This document shows positions 35,090-47,867 of a stretch of DNA of 64,000 nucleotides, one piece after another (position 1 is the first letter of the stretch; each line of letters opens with the position of its first letter). This DNA is from Ancylostoma caninum (taxonomy: Eukaryota > Nematoda > Chromadorea > Rhabditida > Ancylostomatidae). The DNA lies in NCBI GenBank assembly GCA_037903475.1, contig JBAJFG010000604.1, positions 2,094,001 to 2,158,000 on the forward strand. The letters are read 5' to 3'. Both the position numbers and the translations under genes were made by a program. The notes beneath the pieces are model-generated. The model made no database searches and was not told the origin of the DNA. It was given only the letters and a program-made list of their open reading frames with translations.

Positions 35090-35200
35090 AAAAAAATCAG
35101 ATTGCAAAACAGACGCCCACAACGGGCTTCGAACGCTTGATCCTCTGCTTAACAGTCCAGTGACTTTTCTACTCGGCCACTTCGCCGCTGACGTTGAACT
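35090..35200 (-). repeat. tRNA-derived SINE head or tRNA pseudogene
   Basis: On the minus strand TGGCCGAGTAG (35179-35169) matches the pol III A box and CGTTCGAAGCCC (35135-35124) the B box, about 35 nt apart, with GGACTGTTAAGCAG between in anticodon-arm position. The order resembles a serine-type tRNA but the stems do not close, so it is not a functional tRNA. A T-rich tail follows. Confidence 0.5.
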
Positions 35201-35396
35201 GGAACGCATATATTGATGTGCTGGGATTTCTACTTTTTACCCCGAAGGCAGTAATCAAATATATACCGTAGCACCTTCTCAAACAAAGGCCTTAGTAAAG
35301 TGTCATGGCGGTGAGATGAAAAAAAAAAGTCCTTCAAAACTCACCACCAAGCATTAGGCGATGATTGCATGCCAACTCACATCAATGGGGTATAGG

Positions 35397-35671
35397 GTAG
35401 CAGATCATCGCCGGCTACGTCACTGCTAGAGCATGTGGCAACAGAGGAGACCATTGCCTTGTTAGGAGCTGATCGCCTTCTCATGCTGTAGAAAGAGTGG
35501 GAGAAATGAGTAGACACAGAGTGAGACGGTCGGGGTAGCTAATTCTGCGTCTACTTACCTCTTGCACTATTTCTACTGCAGGAAAAGGCGATCAGCTCCT
35601 AACAGGGCGATGATCTCCTCTGTTGTCAAATGCGTGCTTTAGCAGTGACGTAAGTGGCAAAGATCTGCTTA
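35397..35671. mobile_element. long-armed foldback element
   Basis: Imperfect inverted arms of about 120-130 bp share TACGTCACTGCTA, CAACAGAGGAGA and GTTAGGAGCTGATCGCCTT, with the centre near 35540. No transposase. Similar CATCGCCCTG/GTGATGACTG words recur near 53040 and 55145. Confidence 0.75.
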
Positions 35672-36815
35672 GCTGATGTGCAGGTAGTGCAAGCCATATG
35701 GCGACTGCGCACTTATTGTGAAGTTGTTGAAGTAATAGAAAGTCTCAAGCCCTCACAAATAAATTTTCAGTTTTTTTCTCTGTTGCTTACTTGTTCCCTT
35801 TTTCTGGATCTATCACTCCACCATTAGCTAATTTAGAATGACAACATTTCAATACACGATTTTTTTTGGATGTCTACGAATGCGAGAACGTCAGCTGGAA
35901 GGTAATCTGATGTGTCAGATACGAGCAAACAATGGAAATTTGCTCTGTCTGATGTCTACGTATGCCGTTTGATGAGAATTTCGGACATTATCAAAAAACT
36001 GAATGATAAAATTCGTGGCGAACTTATGCTCTCTTTCTGCCGAATGGGTGATAACAAGAATTTGTTGACTTTCAATGCAGAAAAAAATCCGAAAGCATTC
36101 AGAGACTGAGTTCTACAGCAATGACAACTGGCATTAGCCCATGGAAACCGCGATGATTCCTTGGATTGCCACAAGCCTAACTTCTCGGTGCACAGGACGG
36201 AAGTTTAGTCCTTCTCTTACCTTCTTGTTTTTTCTATTCTTCAAAATATTAGCTTGATTTAGATTTCCTCTCATATTGATTTGGATTTCCTCTCATATTT
36301 CCTTATCTCTGCTCCCTGATGAACTCGCATGTGCTCACTGCTCTATCAAATCCATGTCAATGTAACGCTAATTTAGTGTAGAGACCAGAAATCGGTTCCA
36401 AAAATTTCACTAGTGTGCCTCGCTTAGCGACGATGGTCGCTGGTGTCGGCGACGTTGCACTAAATTCTGAACAGTTCTATTGCTGCATCGCTTCAGGAAG
36501 AGGCCAGCAGGGTTTGAATAAGTTCTAGCAGCGCTGTTTCCTAACGGTGATGACCAGTAAATTTTTCACAGAAGCTCATAAATGCGCTCAACTAGTGATA
36601 ACCTGATCAAATTGCGTCTTGAGAGTAAACTTTTCATCAACTTTCCCGTAAATTCTTTTAAGAATTTTTAGAAACTTCGGCAAGACCGTCGCTGTGTACA
36701 TCCAACGAGCAATTATTTCTTGAATTTTCTAGCTCGGAAGTCATTTTTCATTTGGTCAACCAGTTTGGAGTCACTGTTCCAGTTCACCACCTGATTAACT
36801 CACTATATGTATGTG
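35672..36815. other. no gene seen
   Basis: No supported coding sequence or repeat. The 65-aa frame at 35912 has no recognisable domain. Confidence 0.4.
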
Positions 36816-36817
36816 TA

Positions 36818-37971
36818 TTAGATTGGTTCGAAAGTTCTCGGACAAATAGTGATGACTTTTAGAGATCATAACTCAGCAAAAAGCTAACGAAAATGGACGC
36901 TACCGTGTCATAGGGTACAAAAGGCTCTCAAAACTACATACTAACAAGCATAACGAATTATGTACAGTCTATTAGCTCACAGAGGGCGCCTTCTCCGACT
37001 TTGTCCGCAACTACGGCCTCACCATTTTTTTTTCGGCTAATTGATCTATTTTTTGCACTTTTTTGATATGCATATGGTGTGACTCCTCCCATTCTTATGT
37101 TTCCCTACTGCCATTCGCTAAAATATCCTTCCAGACGCATTCTGCGGGCAATGTCGTAATTGCAGACAAAGTCGGATCAGGCGCAATCACTGAGCTAGTA
37201 GACCACAGTTCCTTTCCTGCGACCATGCCGCAAATTTTCAGGCTTTCGCCGCTCCACCTTCGCACCCTTTCTTCGTACCTATTCTGTATCTGTCTCCGAT
37301 CAAGCACAGACACACTTGGCTTGACCACCGGGAATTAAAATTGGATTCTCTAATCTAACGTTCACCGGAGTGAGCGATGGGTCGACAGGGTACGGATGCA
37401 GAAGACGTCCCTAAACTCAACGTAGACGGCAGAAGAGTAGTGCTCTGCATTCCGTGGAGCATACACAGCGTCGATACTGGGAGCTGCTCGACAAAGGATC
37501 TGCAGTGACCACGGCCTTCGACATTGAACGATTGAGGAATTCTGAGGCAAATCTCAAAAATGCGCGCTCGCAGCAGCACGATGTCTACTACCAGCTCGAC
37601 AACGCTCAGCCGCACATTGCAAGAATGACCAAGGCTGAGCTGAAGAAATTCGGCTGGTCTATTTTACCATACCCACCGAACTCCCCACACCTTGCTTCCT
37701 TGGACGACCACCTTTTTTCCCATCATTTTCTACGTCATCTGGATGGTCAAGCATTCCAAACCCGCGACGACATCAAAAAGGCACTCAAGCAGTTCTTCAA
37801 GGACCAGTCCCCAGCGTTCTGGAGCAAGGGCATCTACGATCTGCCTAAACGTTGGCAGAAGACCATCGATGCCAATGGGGCATACTTCAAATGATTCACG
37901 GTTGTCGTTAGAAAACCGGAAAGAAAATAAAAATGTTGTCAATTTGTCCGAGAACTTTCGACTCAACCTAA
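36818..37971 (+). mobile_element. decayed mariner, C-terminal half preserved
   Basis: Inverted ends TTAGATTGGTTCGAAAGTTCTC and the complement of TTAGGTTGAGTCGAAAGTTCTC. TA precedes the left end (36816-36817). The right TA is found only after the Helitron that follows (38930-38931). The plus frame 37454-37894 retains transposase text LDNAQPHIARMTKAELKKFG (second Asp), LFSHHFLRHLDGQAF and WSKGIYDLPKRWQKTIDANG. The third catalytic Asp motif reads SLDDHLF instead of PSDYHLF. The N-terminal domain is not recognisable. Confidence 0.9.
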
Positions 37972-38929
37972 TCTGTATATATAAAAGTCAAAGTTTGTAT
38001 GTATGTGTGTGTGTGTGTGTGTATGTATGTAATGAATAGAAATCACGGAGAGTGAACCGATCGGGACCAAATTTTGCATGTAGGTTCTTTGGGGGCCGGC
38101 GGAGGTTATAGGCTACTTTGCACCTGGGATTATTGATTGATTTATCGATTATATCGATTTTATTGATTTTTCGTTATTTTTGCCCAAGGGTCGGTGGGAA
38201 CATGTCTTCTGGGGTTCCTCAATACGCAGAATACGAATATGATAACCATTTTGTACGAAATATTGATTTATTGATTTTATCGATTTTTCCCATTTTCGCT
38301 CGGGGGCGGACAAAGACATATCTTCTGGGGTTTCTCAATACGCTGAACACGAATATGACAACCATTTCGCATGAAATATCGATTTATCGATTTTATTGAT
38401 TTTCGGCTCTTTTGCCCAATGGAGCGGTGAGGACATGTCTCCTGGGGTTTCTCAATACGCTGAGTACGAATACAACAACCATTTTGCACGAAATATTGAT
38501 GTATCGATCTTATCGATTTCTTTCTATTTCCGCCCAAGGACGGACAGAGACATGTCTACTGGGGTTTCTCCATACGCTGAACACGAATATGCCAACCATT
38601 TCGCATGAAATATCGATTTATCGATTTTATTGATTTTTGGCTCTTCCGCCCAATGAGGCGGTGAAGACATCTCTCCTGGGGTTCCTCGATAAGCTGAGTA
38701 TGAATATGACAACTAATTTGTAGGAATACATCGATTCAATGTCACCGGAATAGCTTTGCTAACTTTTCGCCCACAAGTCGATGGAAAAGGGCCACCTGAG
38801 CTTCGCTAACATGCTGATCACCAAAATTATGGAGATTTCAATGAATTTATTGGTGATAGTAATTGGCCTCAGCAGTGTGATGTAGCCAAGGTAGTAAAAC
38901 ACCCGAGCAAAGCCGGGTACTGCAGCTAG
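37972..38929 (+). mobile_element. non-autonomous Helitron 1
   Basis: Starts TCTGTATATATAAAAGTC and ends CCCGAGCAAAGCCGGGTACTG then CAGCTAG, the 5'-TC, 3' hairpin and CTRR layout of Helitrons, inserted between A and T. The interior has five copies of a roughly 110-120-bp unit (GGGGTTTCTCAATACGCTGA..., ATTGATTTATCGATTTTATT). No Rep/helicase. A (TG)n run lies at 38001-38022. Confidence 0.9.
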
Positions 38930-39078
38930 TATTTACATAACAACCTGCTGGTGAATTTCACTGATGTCACCAGGTCGGAGATGCTCTGTCGGAATTACTC
39001 CTTGGGAAACAATCACATTGTAATGCTAGAAGCAGGCGCAGAGGGAGACGGGTTGGCGTTTGGAGCGCTTTTAAGGTA

Positions 39079-39249
39079 GCCGCTATTCTCCTCGAGGAGT
39101 ATAGCACCTTGCGTCCCCGTCAATTTGGCAATCGCCAGTCGCCAAGTCGGCGGCCTCCGCGACACCTCTCCCACAATCGATGCGCACCGCTGTCACAGTC
39201 GCCAGCGACGGCGACGCGGGGTGCTACAGTCCTCGAGGACTATAGCGGC
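39079..39249. mobile_element. MITE with CTCGAGGAG inverted ends
   Basis: GCCGCTATTCTCCTCGAGGAG at the left and the complement of GCCGCTATAGTCCTCGAGGAC at the right bound 171 bp. The centre contains repeated GCGACGGCGAC/CGCCAGTCGCC words. Related sequence is at 7190-7370. Confidence 0.7.
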
Positions 39250-41122
39250 AGTGTAAAACGCCCGATCAATAAGTTTGCAAACAATTCCCTGGTATTGGCC
39301 TAAACTGAAAGAATCCACAGCCACGCATCAGTGATTACTGGATTAATAAGAATGTCAGTATAAGTCAAATATCAACGAACTAGTGCTATTTGCGCATTAT
39401 TTTATTTCTCTCTTTTTGTGGTAGCTGCTTAAGGAACACTCAGAAGGGGACAGCGGACGCTTCTGAGACGCCCTCCCACTCGGGCCGCCTCGCCCGCTTC
39501 GAACTCTGTAGGAAATCGAGGGCAGAGGTATTCTTGAGGGGGGAAACCATGCTCAGTCACTTACATGACTGACGAATATTTCACTGATCAAGGTTACTTC
39601 AATACTGGAGCGAAACTGTTAGCAGGGAGAAAACTTATAATTAAAACTTTCACTTATGCGTGCGAAAGTGTTCTGACAATCCAAATCTTTCGAAATGAAA
39701 CCTCAGTTTTTTGTCAGTAGATGTGCGAAAAGCACCTCTTCATTTTCTCTCAACCACCTCCAAACGTATCCGAATAAATTTATTGCGTGAATGAATGGCG
39801 CATGAACAAACCCGATCTTTCTCGAACTTAGCTGTACGCGCCTCCAGCTCCTGTGGCGCCCTTATAATTGGCTTTTACCATATCACTTCTTGATACTTCT
39901 TGAATTATGTGCCTGATCTTAGCATAGCGATCTTCGGTAACATTGCAGGCAAAACTACAATTTTTCTCTCATCACAGAATGTAATGTAATTGCCAGCCGA
40001 CGAGAGTAAAAACCCATGATCGCTGGTTGAGTAGGTTGAACTCTCTTTCACGAAGAAGATCGAACAAAAATTGACTGATTGACTCAATGGGAGCGTCTCT
40101 AATTGAATTATGGAAAAATGCCTTGTTTACCTCGGAACTTGCTCATGTTTCAGAAAAATCATACGGGACTAGTGGTTGCAGCACATCGAAGATCTGAAAT
40201 GTACTCCTGCCCTCGGAAACACACAAATAGGGGCTGATGTAAGAAAGAAGCGAATTTTTTATAAGATAAACGATATGAATTTGACAGTCCGGCTCACCAT
40301 GCGGAAAAACCTTCAATGGCAAACTGTTTTTTGAAACGTTGTCACATCGAAACTGGAAACTGAGATCTGTATCGTACGTCAACTATGTACATACATACAT
40401 ACGCAGCTATGCTTAAACGCGAGCAAGCCTTACAGACAAGCTATTCTGCATCTCGTTCAGCTCATGAAGGCTATGCAGTGCGTGCAGAAACATTCAATAA
40501 AATGACGGTTGAAGCAGGGGACGTATATGTAGAATGCGAAAATAACTTCGTGCTGTTTAGTTCAGTTGCAATTTTCTCATTTTTCTCCAATCATTCCATT
40601 TTTCTAGTAGTGTGCGATACACTGGCAAAATTAGTTTCATTTCCGTTACAAGGTTTCCGCCTTCTTTTGTCTAGAGGCAGGAATCTTCTTGAGTTTCAAA
40701 GAATTAGATTTTGGAAAAGAGCAGTATTTTCCAGGTATCCAATCGGAAATGAAGAGCCTAGATTAGAGCCGCGAAGTCGTTAGATTATAAATACCTGATA
40801 AAAAAAACTTTCTGATTCTTGTATTTAGAGGAGTGTCACTGTAGAAGGAGGGGATGTATGGAGCTTGCTGAAATCATGGGGTGTGATGACTTTCCCTCGC
40901 ATTAGATGTTTTCTAGATTCTGGATAACCTCAAGCACCTCTCGAATCTGCACGCATGTCAGGCGATTGAAATTGCAATAGCTTGGCCTGTGTTTCGGATC
41001 AAAAATGTCCTGAACTTCGAAGATCAGTGGTGGCCGTTCATTTCCAAAATGTGTACTGAGTACCTTCGATGTTAATGTCACAGAAAACTCAAGGAGCTCC
41101 GTGTTCTCAAGCCTCAAAAGTA
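39250..41122. other. no recognised gene
   Basis: A 132-aa plus frame (40385-40783) has a hydrophobic centre but no upstream splice or domain support. Nothing else is called. Confidence 0.35.
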
Positions 41123-42037
41123 CAAGGTGGTGAAAAATTACGGAGACAAGGGCGCAATGCGCGTTTTTCGACTTATCTCGAGTTTTGGCGTTTTGCATCC
41201 AATCTTTTGCTGTTCATTTGTTTAATTGTACAGCGTCTTCCAAAACATTACCTGACACTATGGTTTTTCGGAACAGCTAGGCCGTCAGTTAAGCTCACTT
41301 TTACCAACCAATTACATTTTTTGTGTAGGCTTGGCGCGCATGTTGTGCTAATGTGTAAAATTTTACAAGAGGCACAATAAGCAGTATATCGAAAATTACA
41401 GGGTGTGGAAAACAGAAAAACGTTAAAGCCATTGTGAATGGCCACCTGCCTTGGTTATGAAATCCAAGATTTCGTGCGGATACGCCGAAATTCAACGCGT
41501 GCTGAGGGTGCTTTTCAATTCTAGTCACCATCACTAAGTGTATTATGAGGGAAATACTTCTCAGAACTTTGAGAATGGAAGTTGATGAGCCTGATAAGAT
41601 CCAGTCCCCTCCCTAAACAGTGAATGAAGATCCAGAAACAGCTCTAAAATACGTTTTTGCTCTGTTTTTGCACAGGAAGTCATGTCCGCTTCCTTATAAA
41701 TCTTATTTTCAGTATTCATTCGAGCAGATTTCTCGTTATGATATTCATTCGTGGCCAAAAACTAACTTTCATCTCATAAAAATTGTTAAATCCTTGGAGA
41801 AAACGCTTTTAGAAAGATCAGATTATCTAAGAAGACTGCACTTCCGCGCAACTGCAGGCGACTAGTTCAAATTCTTCATGTGTTTTCTCGCCGGTGGTAG
41901 GAGAAATTGTGAGATGTGATGGTAGATTTTGTTCATTGTAGAGTGAAAAATATCGTATTTGAAACAAAATTGCCAACTCGCTTTCCAACGCTAGATATGA
42001 ACCTTTTAGCGTGTCTCCGTAATTTTGGACCACCCTG
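41123..42037. mobile_element. TA-flanked DNA transposon relic (Tc1/mariner type)
   Basis: Ends CAAGGTGGTGAAAAATTACG and the complement of CAGGGTGGTCCAAAATTACG match over about 26 of 28 bases and abut TA. Two additional similar end-like motifs in the same direction (TACAGCGTCTTCC at 41231, TACAGGGTGTGG at 41397) suggest nested or compound copies. No transposase could be recognised. Confidence 0.6.
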
Positions 42038-42039
42038 TA

Positions 42040-42464
42040 TTAAAGGGAGGGACAGGTTTCGAAAGTGTTGTTCTTGCGCCTACTCGAAGCTCCATCCCTT
42101 AACAAGGATGCTGCGGCATTCGAATAAAGATAATAAGTATCACACGAAGAACGAAGAAAGAAACTGACCAAAGACATTGAATGGTTTGCCAAAATTAGCA
42201 TCTTTACTGGAGGAAAAATAGCAACAAAAGGAAACACAGGGCATGAACTTAAATTCACACCAAATTGATGCACATATAGGAGGACGTTCAGATAGGAATA
42301 TATTACCACTGGGGGCGACCCTGTGCGAAAAATCCCCGCATTTGCGATTGTCATCTTTACGATCGCTCACCACAAGACTGGTCTTATCACGATAAGGCTC
42401 TTTTTATAAACATCGCTCATACAGAGGTCACGTTTTTTCATTCAATATTATATTATATTCAATA
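42040..42464. other. no gene seen
   Basis: Short frames only. AT-rich before the Helitron end. Confidence 0.4.
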
Positions 42465-43350
42465 CTAACTGCCGGACCCGGCTTCGTTCGGATGTTTTAC
42501 TACCTCGGCTGCATCACACCGCTGAGGCCAATTACTATCACCGATAAATTTATCAAAACACTAAAATCTTCATAACTTTGGTGATCAGCATTTTAGCGAA
42601 GCCCAAGTGACCCTTCCCCATAAACTTGTGGGGGAAAAGTTAACAAAGCTATTGAGGTGATATTAAATCGATGCACTCGTACAAAATGGTTGTAAAATTC
42701 ATATTCAGCGTATCGAGGAACCTCATGAGACATGCCTTCACCGTTCCATTGGGCAGAAGAGCCGAAAATCAATAAAATAAACAAATCGATATTTCGTGCA
42801 AAGTGGTTGTCATATGCGTGTTCAGCGTATTGAGAAACCCAAGTACAGGGTGTTTTTCCGGGAGTAAGATCGGTGCAATTGCGGACCCAGTACAAAGGCT
42901 ACGTGCGAATTGCTGGAACCTCACCTTTCACGTAGTCTTTCAACCGAGAATTTGATCTATTGGAATGGATCAGATCGCGCCCGATGTTTACTCCAAGATA
43001 AATGCCCTGTAGAGATGTCCTTGTCCGTTCCCGAGCGAAGATGGAAAAAGTCGATAAAATCAAAAAATCGATATTCCGTGCAAAATGGTTGTCATATTCG
43101 TATTCAGCGTACTGCGAAACCCCAGAAGACACGTCCCCACCCACCCCTGGGCAAGAATAACGAAAAATCAATAAAATCGATATGATCGATGAATCAATCG
43201 ATAATCCCAGATGCGAAGTAGCCTATAACCTCCGCCGGCCCGCGTAGGACCTGCTTGCAAAATTTGGTCCGGATCGGTTAACCCCCCGCGATTTCCATTC
43301 ATTACATACATACACACATACATACAAACTTTCACTTTTATATATACAGA
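42465..43350 (-). mobile_element. non-autonomous Helitron 2
   Basis: On the minus strand it begins TCTGTATATATAAAAGTG at 43350 and ends CGAAGCCGGGTCCGGCAGTTAG at 42465; the last motif differs from CTAG by one base. The interior contains the same 110-bp-type units (CAATACGCTGAA, ATCGATTTT) as Helitron 1. A MITE is nested at 42846-43009. Confidence 0.85.
42846..43009. mobile_element. MITE nested in Helitron 2
   Basis: Ends CAGGGTGTTTTTCCGGGAGTAA and the complement of CAGGGCATTTATCTTGGAGTAA are inverted, with TA at 42844-42845 and 43010-43011. 164 bp, no frame. A Tc1/mariner-type MITE. Confidence 0.8.
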
Positions 43351-46300
43351 AGATGCTATTGAAGATGCACTACCGTCCCTTCAAGGAAAAAAAGGACGAG
43401 AACAAGCCCAATCAGGCTTGTAAAGAGCTTCTTCTATCCGATTGTGCGTGCGGCTTTCTTCGCGTACGCAGACAAATTCTGAGTATTGGTTTTCGCCAGA
43501 ATAAGCGCTTATCACTATTAACTAGTACCAATAAAACTTAGATTTCTTTCGTGAGATATTCAAGTTCTTTTGTAGATTCATTGTAAAGAAACCATTCCAC
43601 AGAAACTGCCAACACAATAATTGAGTAATAACTTCCATGTTCTTTCGTCTTTAAACCTGGGCATTTTTGAAATTGATGAATAGTATCACTTGCTTCTGCC
43701 ACGCTATATATACTATTCATCAATAATTGAGTAGTCATCAGATAAGATTATCTCACCTACATATTAATGGCAACACCCACGGTAATATTCTTACTCAAGT
43801 TTTTGAGTGTTTCTTAGCTTGTTTCTTAGCTTTAACTGTGGGCTAAACGTTCGAAAAATGCAGCAAGAGGTTAGAGGTGTTTGAACACATTAATGGGATG
43901 AGGTTTTTTTTGGATGAAATGAGTGAGCGTTTTCCTTTGCAATCACTCCCTTTCCTCATCTTGCAACTCACATAATCATTAAACGTTTTTTCATTCAAAA
44001 TTATATTACATCTAATATATTATTATATCTATATTAACACTATTATTAATATTAATACTGATATTGAAGTTTCTATAGTTCCCATTTTTATGCACATACT
44101 CGTACCTTGCATGAAAATTGCACCGAAATGTTTCTTCAATGTTTACAAGCAAATGAGTCGCAATTGAAAGAAAAAACTTCATTCTCTGTTTACCTTCTTA
44201 CTTCGTTTTTTAAACGAATACTGTTCAAGATACGGAGCTATAATGCTTCCTTAGTCTTCTGTACATCCAGAGAGATGAATGAGCAACCGTTTAGTTCTCC
44301 TGTGACGTCTTCACGATTCCCTATTATTTTACTTTCCCCTTTCACTAAAAAGCTCTCATGCTACTGCGATATTACTTTTTATACTCGTTTGTGGAGAGGT
44401 TGTATTGCAGATAGAAATGGGTTTACTGCATGTTGTGAAGAAAGCATGAACTAGTGGTTGTGAAGAAACTATGAATTATGAATAATAATAGAATTGCTTC
44501 ACATGTTAGTTTGTGTTCATCAAATTGTACCCTAAGTTTTTCAATGTGTTGGATAGCAACCACCACGTGGCTGACGTAGTGAAATCCCCTACTCGCTGGT
44601 TTTGTTAGTGTTTAAGTCTATTTTTGTAACCTTTCGATGAGACTGCGATTCATTGCTAACGCTAAGGTCCGAAGAAGGCGTTAACTCCGAAATAATGCGA
44701 TTGACGAGACTTCATTGTTTAATTGAAGAAGATAAAATTTCTTTCATTCTCACCTTCAACCCGTTATTACCCTAGGATTTGACAAGATTAATCGCTGCCT
44801 TCGTTCTCACAATAACGCTGAACCTACGATTACAACAAAATTTGGGAGAGCAAGACAATCGTGCGCGTTGCCTTCACTGTGATGTATTTGGCTCTCATTT
44901 TAGGAAGTGGGTGGAAGGTTGACTATGTACTTGCTATTGAAGCAGTTCTGTTCCAGCAACGTTTCCGGAGCAGTGAACTACATGAGCATTGACACATTCT
45001 TGAATGGGGATGTAGTGTTGATAAGTGCAGTCGCTCAAAGCACATCGTCGCCTAGGTGTGGTCAAATACGCATCACTAAATTGACCACGGGCTATTCGGT
45101 GTGTAATAAAAGTGTGGTAGTAGAGTTCGGCAAATTTCGAACAGTAAACACTGAAGCAGCCTGTCCTGAGAGAGAATTTTCTACATGAAAAGGAATTCTC
45201 CTCAGGAATTATGGCGTAATCGCTTCGCACAAGATGTCTTCATAGGAAGCGAGACAGCCTGACTTCGAGCTCTTTTTGATACCGGAAGGGGTGCAACGTC
45301 ATCAAGTACTGTTTGATGAACTGCTAACTTAAAATTCCAACTGGCAGCCAACTTGAAAAAAATCGCACAAAAAGAAATGGGAACAATCGCAACTATGCCG
45401 AGGTCATCGTTTTTATATCGCGTATCATCTTAGTGAACCAGAGATTTGTTCGCCGAAAACACCGTGACGTGAGATTAGCTCTCATTCGCCGAAAAGATGC
45501 CGCTAGACTCATGATCACTGCAAATTCCATTTGTTAAAAGCGTTTGATGTCAGAAAATTGGTCCTGCTAATCAAATAGCTCTCTAGTCGTAATTTCTCTA
45601 ATTCGACACGCTTTAAATCGCACTTTACACACTGTAAAATCGAAGAACTGAAAATGTGCGGGAGAACTTCGGCGAACAACAACACAATTGCAGTTTCAGA
45701 GCGCAAAAAAGTAGTGAATCAAAGATGGTGGCCTTCGAAGCTCATTATGACGTGGGTGCGTCTCGTGAACTTCTGACGACGCTTAATTGTTGATGTCCTT
45801 GAAAATGTTCCTCTGCACACACCTCAATACAACGACATTGAACCAAACAGTCACATGCAAACTTTCAGAGCATGGAAGAAACTTGCGCTGAGGAAATGTG
45901 AGTGACTAACAACTTCCTAGTTCATCGAAGTGCTGCCTGCAACTTGTAAAGAATTCATGTAAGAAGACGCACCTAATTTTGTTCTGCTTCCTCGTTGTTC
46001 TCAGCATGACTCTTTAACAGTTTATAATGACGCGCCCGAAAAATGTAGAAGACTATAGCAAGGGACGAATACAGCAGTCGTCCACAAGCAAAGTGGGATA
46101 CAAGAAAGGACATGTGCAGAGAAATCTCATCAGGAGTAGACTGGGAATGCTTCAAGTGGATTGGTTGGGAAGTTTTGCGACACTTTGTATTCTCAACTCT
46201 GAAGCACAGTGGAACTATTATGTTGGTGCATAATTAATGCGGCTTTTTCGCAATTTCTTTTCTCAAAAAGAACGCCTTCCAAACGGTTTTTTTCACGGGC

Positions 46301-47213
46301 ACATCCTCTCTTTTCAATTGTTAAAGATGGTCTTAAAAATAGTATCCACATTTGTCATCAATTGCTCTATCACTTCGGAAAACGTAGCGATGATGCACAG
46401 TCATTTTTCTACCTCAGTGCACCTCGTAACGAAGAAACACTCAGTAAAACCATGTTCAAAGATGACTTGCGTTCATAAGATCAGAGGAAGAAAGAAGAGG
46501 TCCATCATCGAATTTCGAAGAACTCTGGACTGCAGTCAAAAAGGACGAAAACTTGTCAACGGGAATGCTGGTCTCACTGTGAACCGTTCAATCAACATTC
46601 TTCGTCTCAAAAATTTCTGAAAGGAATAGAGGTTGACTGAATGGATCCCCTGAAATGAACTCCTAGACTTCATTTCTGTAAATCTCGTCAATCGAACCTC
46701 TTTCCCTTCAAAGGCTGCCAAATTTTCCTGGACCTCTAAATTCGATCGCCGAACTCTTTGTTATCCACTTGTGAGGATTTTACTACCCCTCTTTAAGTGT
46801 TTAGATATTTTTCGACTTAGCTTCGCTGATTGTCTTTCAGTCAAATTTTGTTGAGATTGTGAAACGACTGTTCTGCATGGTTATGTACTTTTCCCAAAGA
46901 GGTAGAGCCTGTGACAGTGCATGTGGATCCGTTTTCGATAGCAGTCACGCTATGTGAAAGGTAGTGGTGTGTTTATGAGAAAACCATTCGAGAAGCGCTA
47001 AGTTGCAACCAGAAAAGAAGTCGTGAATAAAGTTAATAAAGTTAATTATGCACCAACATAACATGTTATTGGCAACATGATAGCAGTAATTTTGTTTTAA
47101 AAATCAGTGTAAAGGTATGCATTGGGTTGGTGCAAAAGAAACGACACACTTTTCTGGGAAACCATAAAGTTTCCTCTGGACATAGTTAAAGATCCAGACA
47201 AAATGATCTAGTA
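43351..47213. other. about 3.9 kb with no recognised gene
   Basis: Frames of 60-127 aa occur on both strands (for example 44107-44454 and 46237-46620 plus) but show neither domains nor conserved splice structure. 43985-44060 is an AT-only tract. A lone mariner-like end TTGGGTTGGTGCAAAAGAAACG lies at 47130 without partner. Confidence 0.4.
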
Positions 47214-47867
47214 CTAGATGGCATGTCCGGCTTAGCTCGGGTGTTCTACTACCCCAGGCTATTTCACACGACCTCCACCAATCAATAAAATTGAAAAATC
47301 AATGAACAGGCAATAGCATGCGAAACGCTTATCATATTCGTGTTCGGCGTGTTTGGAAACTCCACTAATTATGTCCTCACCGATCCTTGAGCAAAAATTA
47401 TGAAAAATCAAAAGAATCGACATAATATGTCTATCGGGGTATCCTGACACGCTGATCATGAATATGTCAACTGATTTGAGCGAAAATATTGATATGAATA
47501 TTTTCGCCGGGTAGACATATTCTCACTGACTCCTGAGCAAAAGTGGTCAAGAATCGATAGAATTAATAAATCGACACTGTCGCTTGAATTGTTTGTCATG
47601 TTAGTGTTTAGCTCATTGGAGAACCTCAGCAGACATTTTCCCGTGATCTCGTTAGCAAAAACATCCAAATATCAAAGAAATTGATGTAATAAATAAGCCA
47701 ACCGATAATTTCGGGCAAAAGCCGATAACCTCCGCCTCCCTGCGGAGCCTGCAAAATTAGGTCTGGACTGGTTCATGCTTCGCGATTTCTATTCCGAAGA
47801 TAGAAAAGTACAAAATACAAACAAACAAGGACACACCCAAATTTTCCCATTCATATATGTATACAGA
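47214..47867 (-). mobile_element. non-autonomous Helitron 3
   Basis: On the minus strand TCTGTATACATATATGAATG starts at 47867 after A, and the end CCCGAGCTAAGCCGGACATG then CCATCTAG is followed by T. Interior AATCGAT-rich units resemble Helitrons 1 and 2 but are more diverged. Confidence 0.8.

Noticed and set aside
34761..35216. 151-aa plus-strand frame
   Set aside because: It runs antisense through the tRNA-like repeat and shows no domain.
38190..38720. CRISPR-like array of ~115-bp repeats
   Set aside because: Units are tandem with no unique spacers and lie inside a Helitron in nuclear nematode DNA.
44907..45188. 93-aa plus-strand frame overlapped by a 98-aa minus frame
   Set aside because: No signal peptide, domain or splice signals; the equal-length antisense frame suggests chance.
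47130..47165. Single mariner-like terminal repeat
   Set aside because: No inverted partner or transposase nearby, so an element cannot be delimited.
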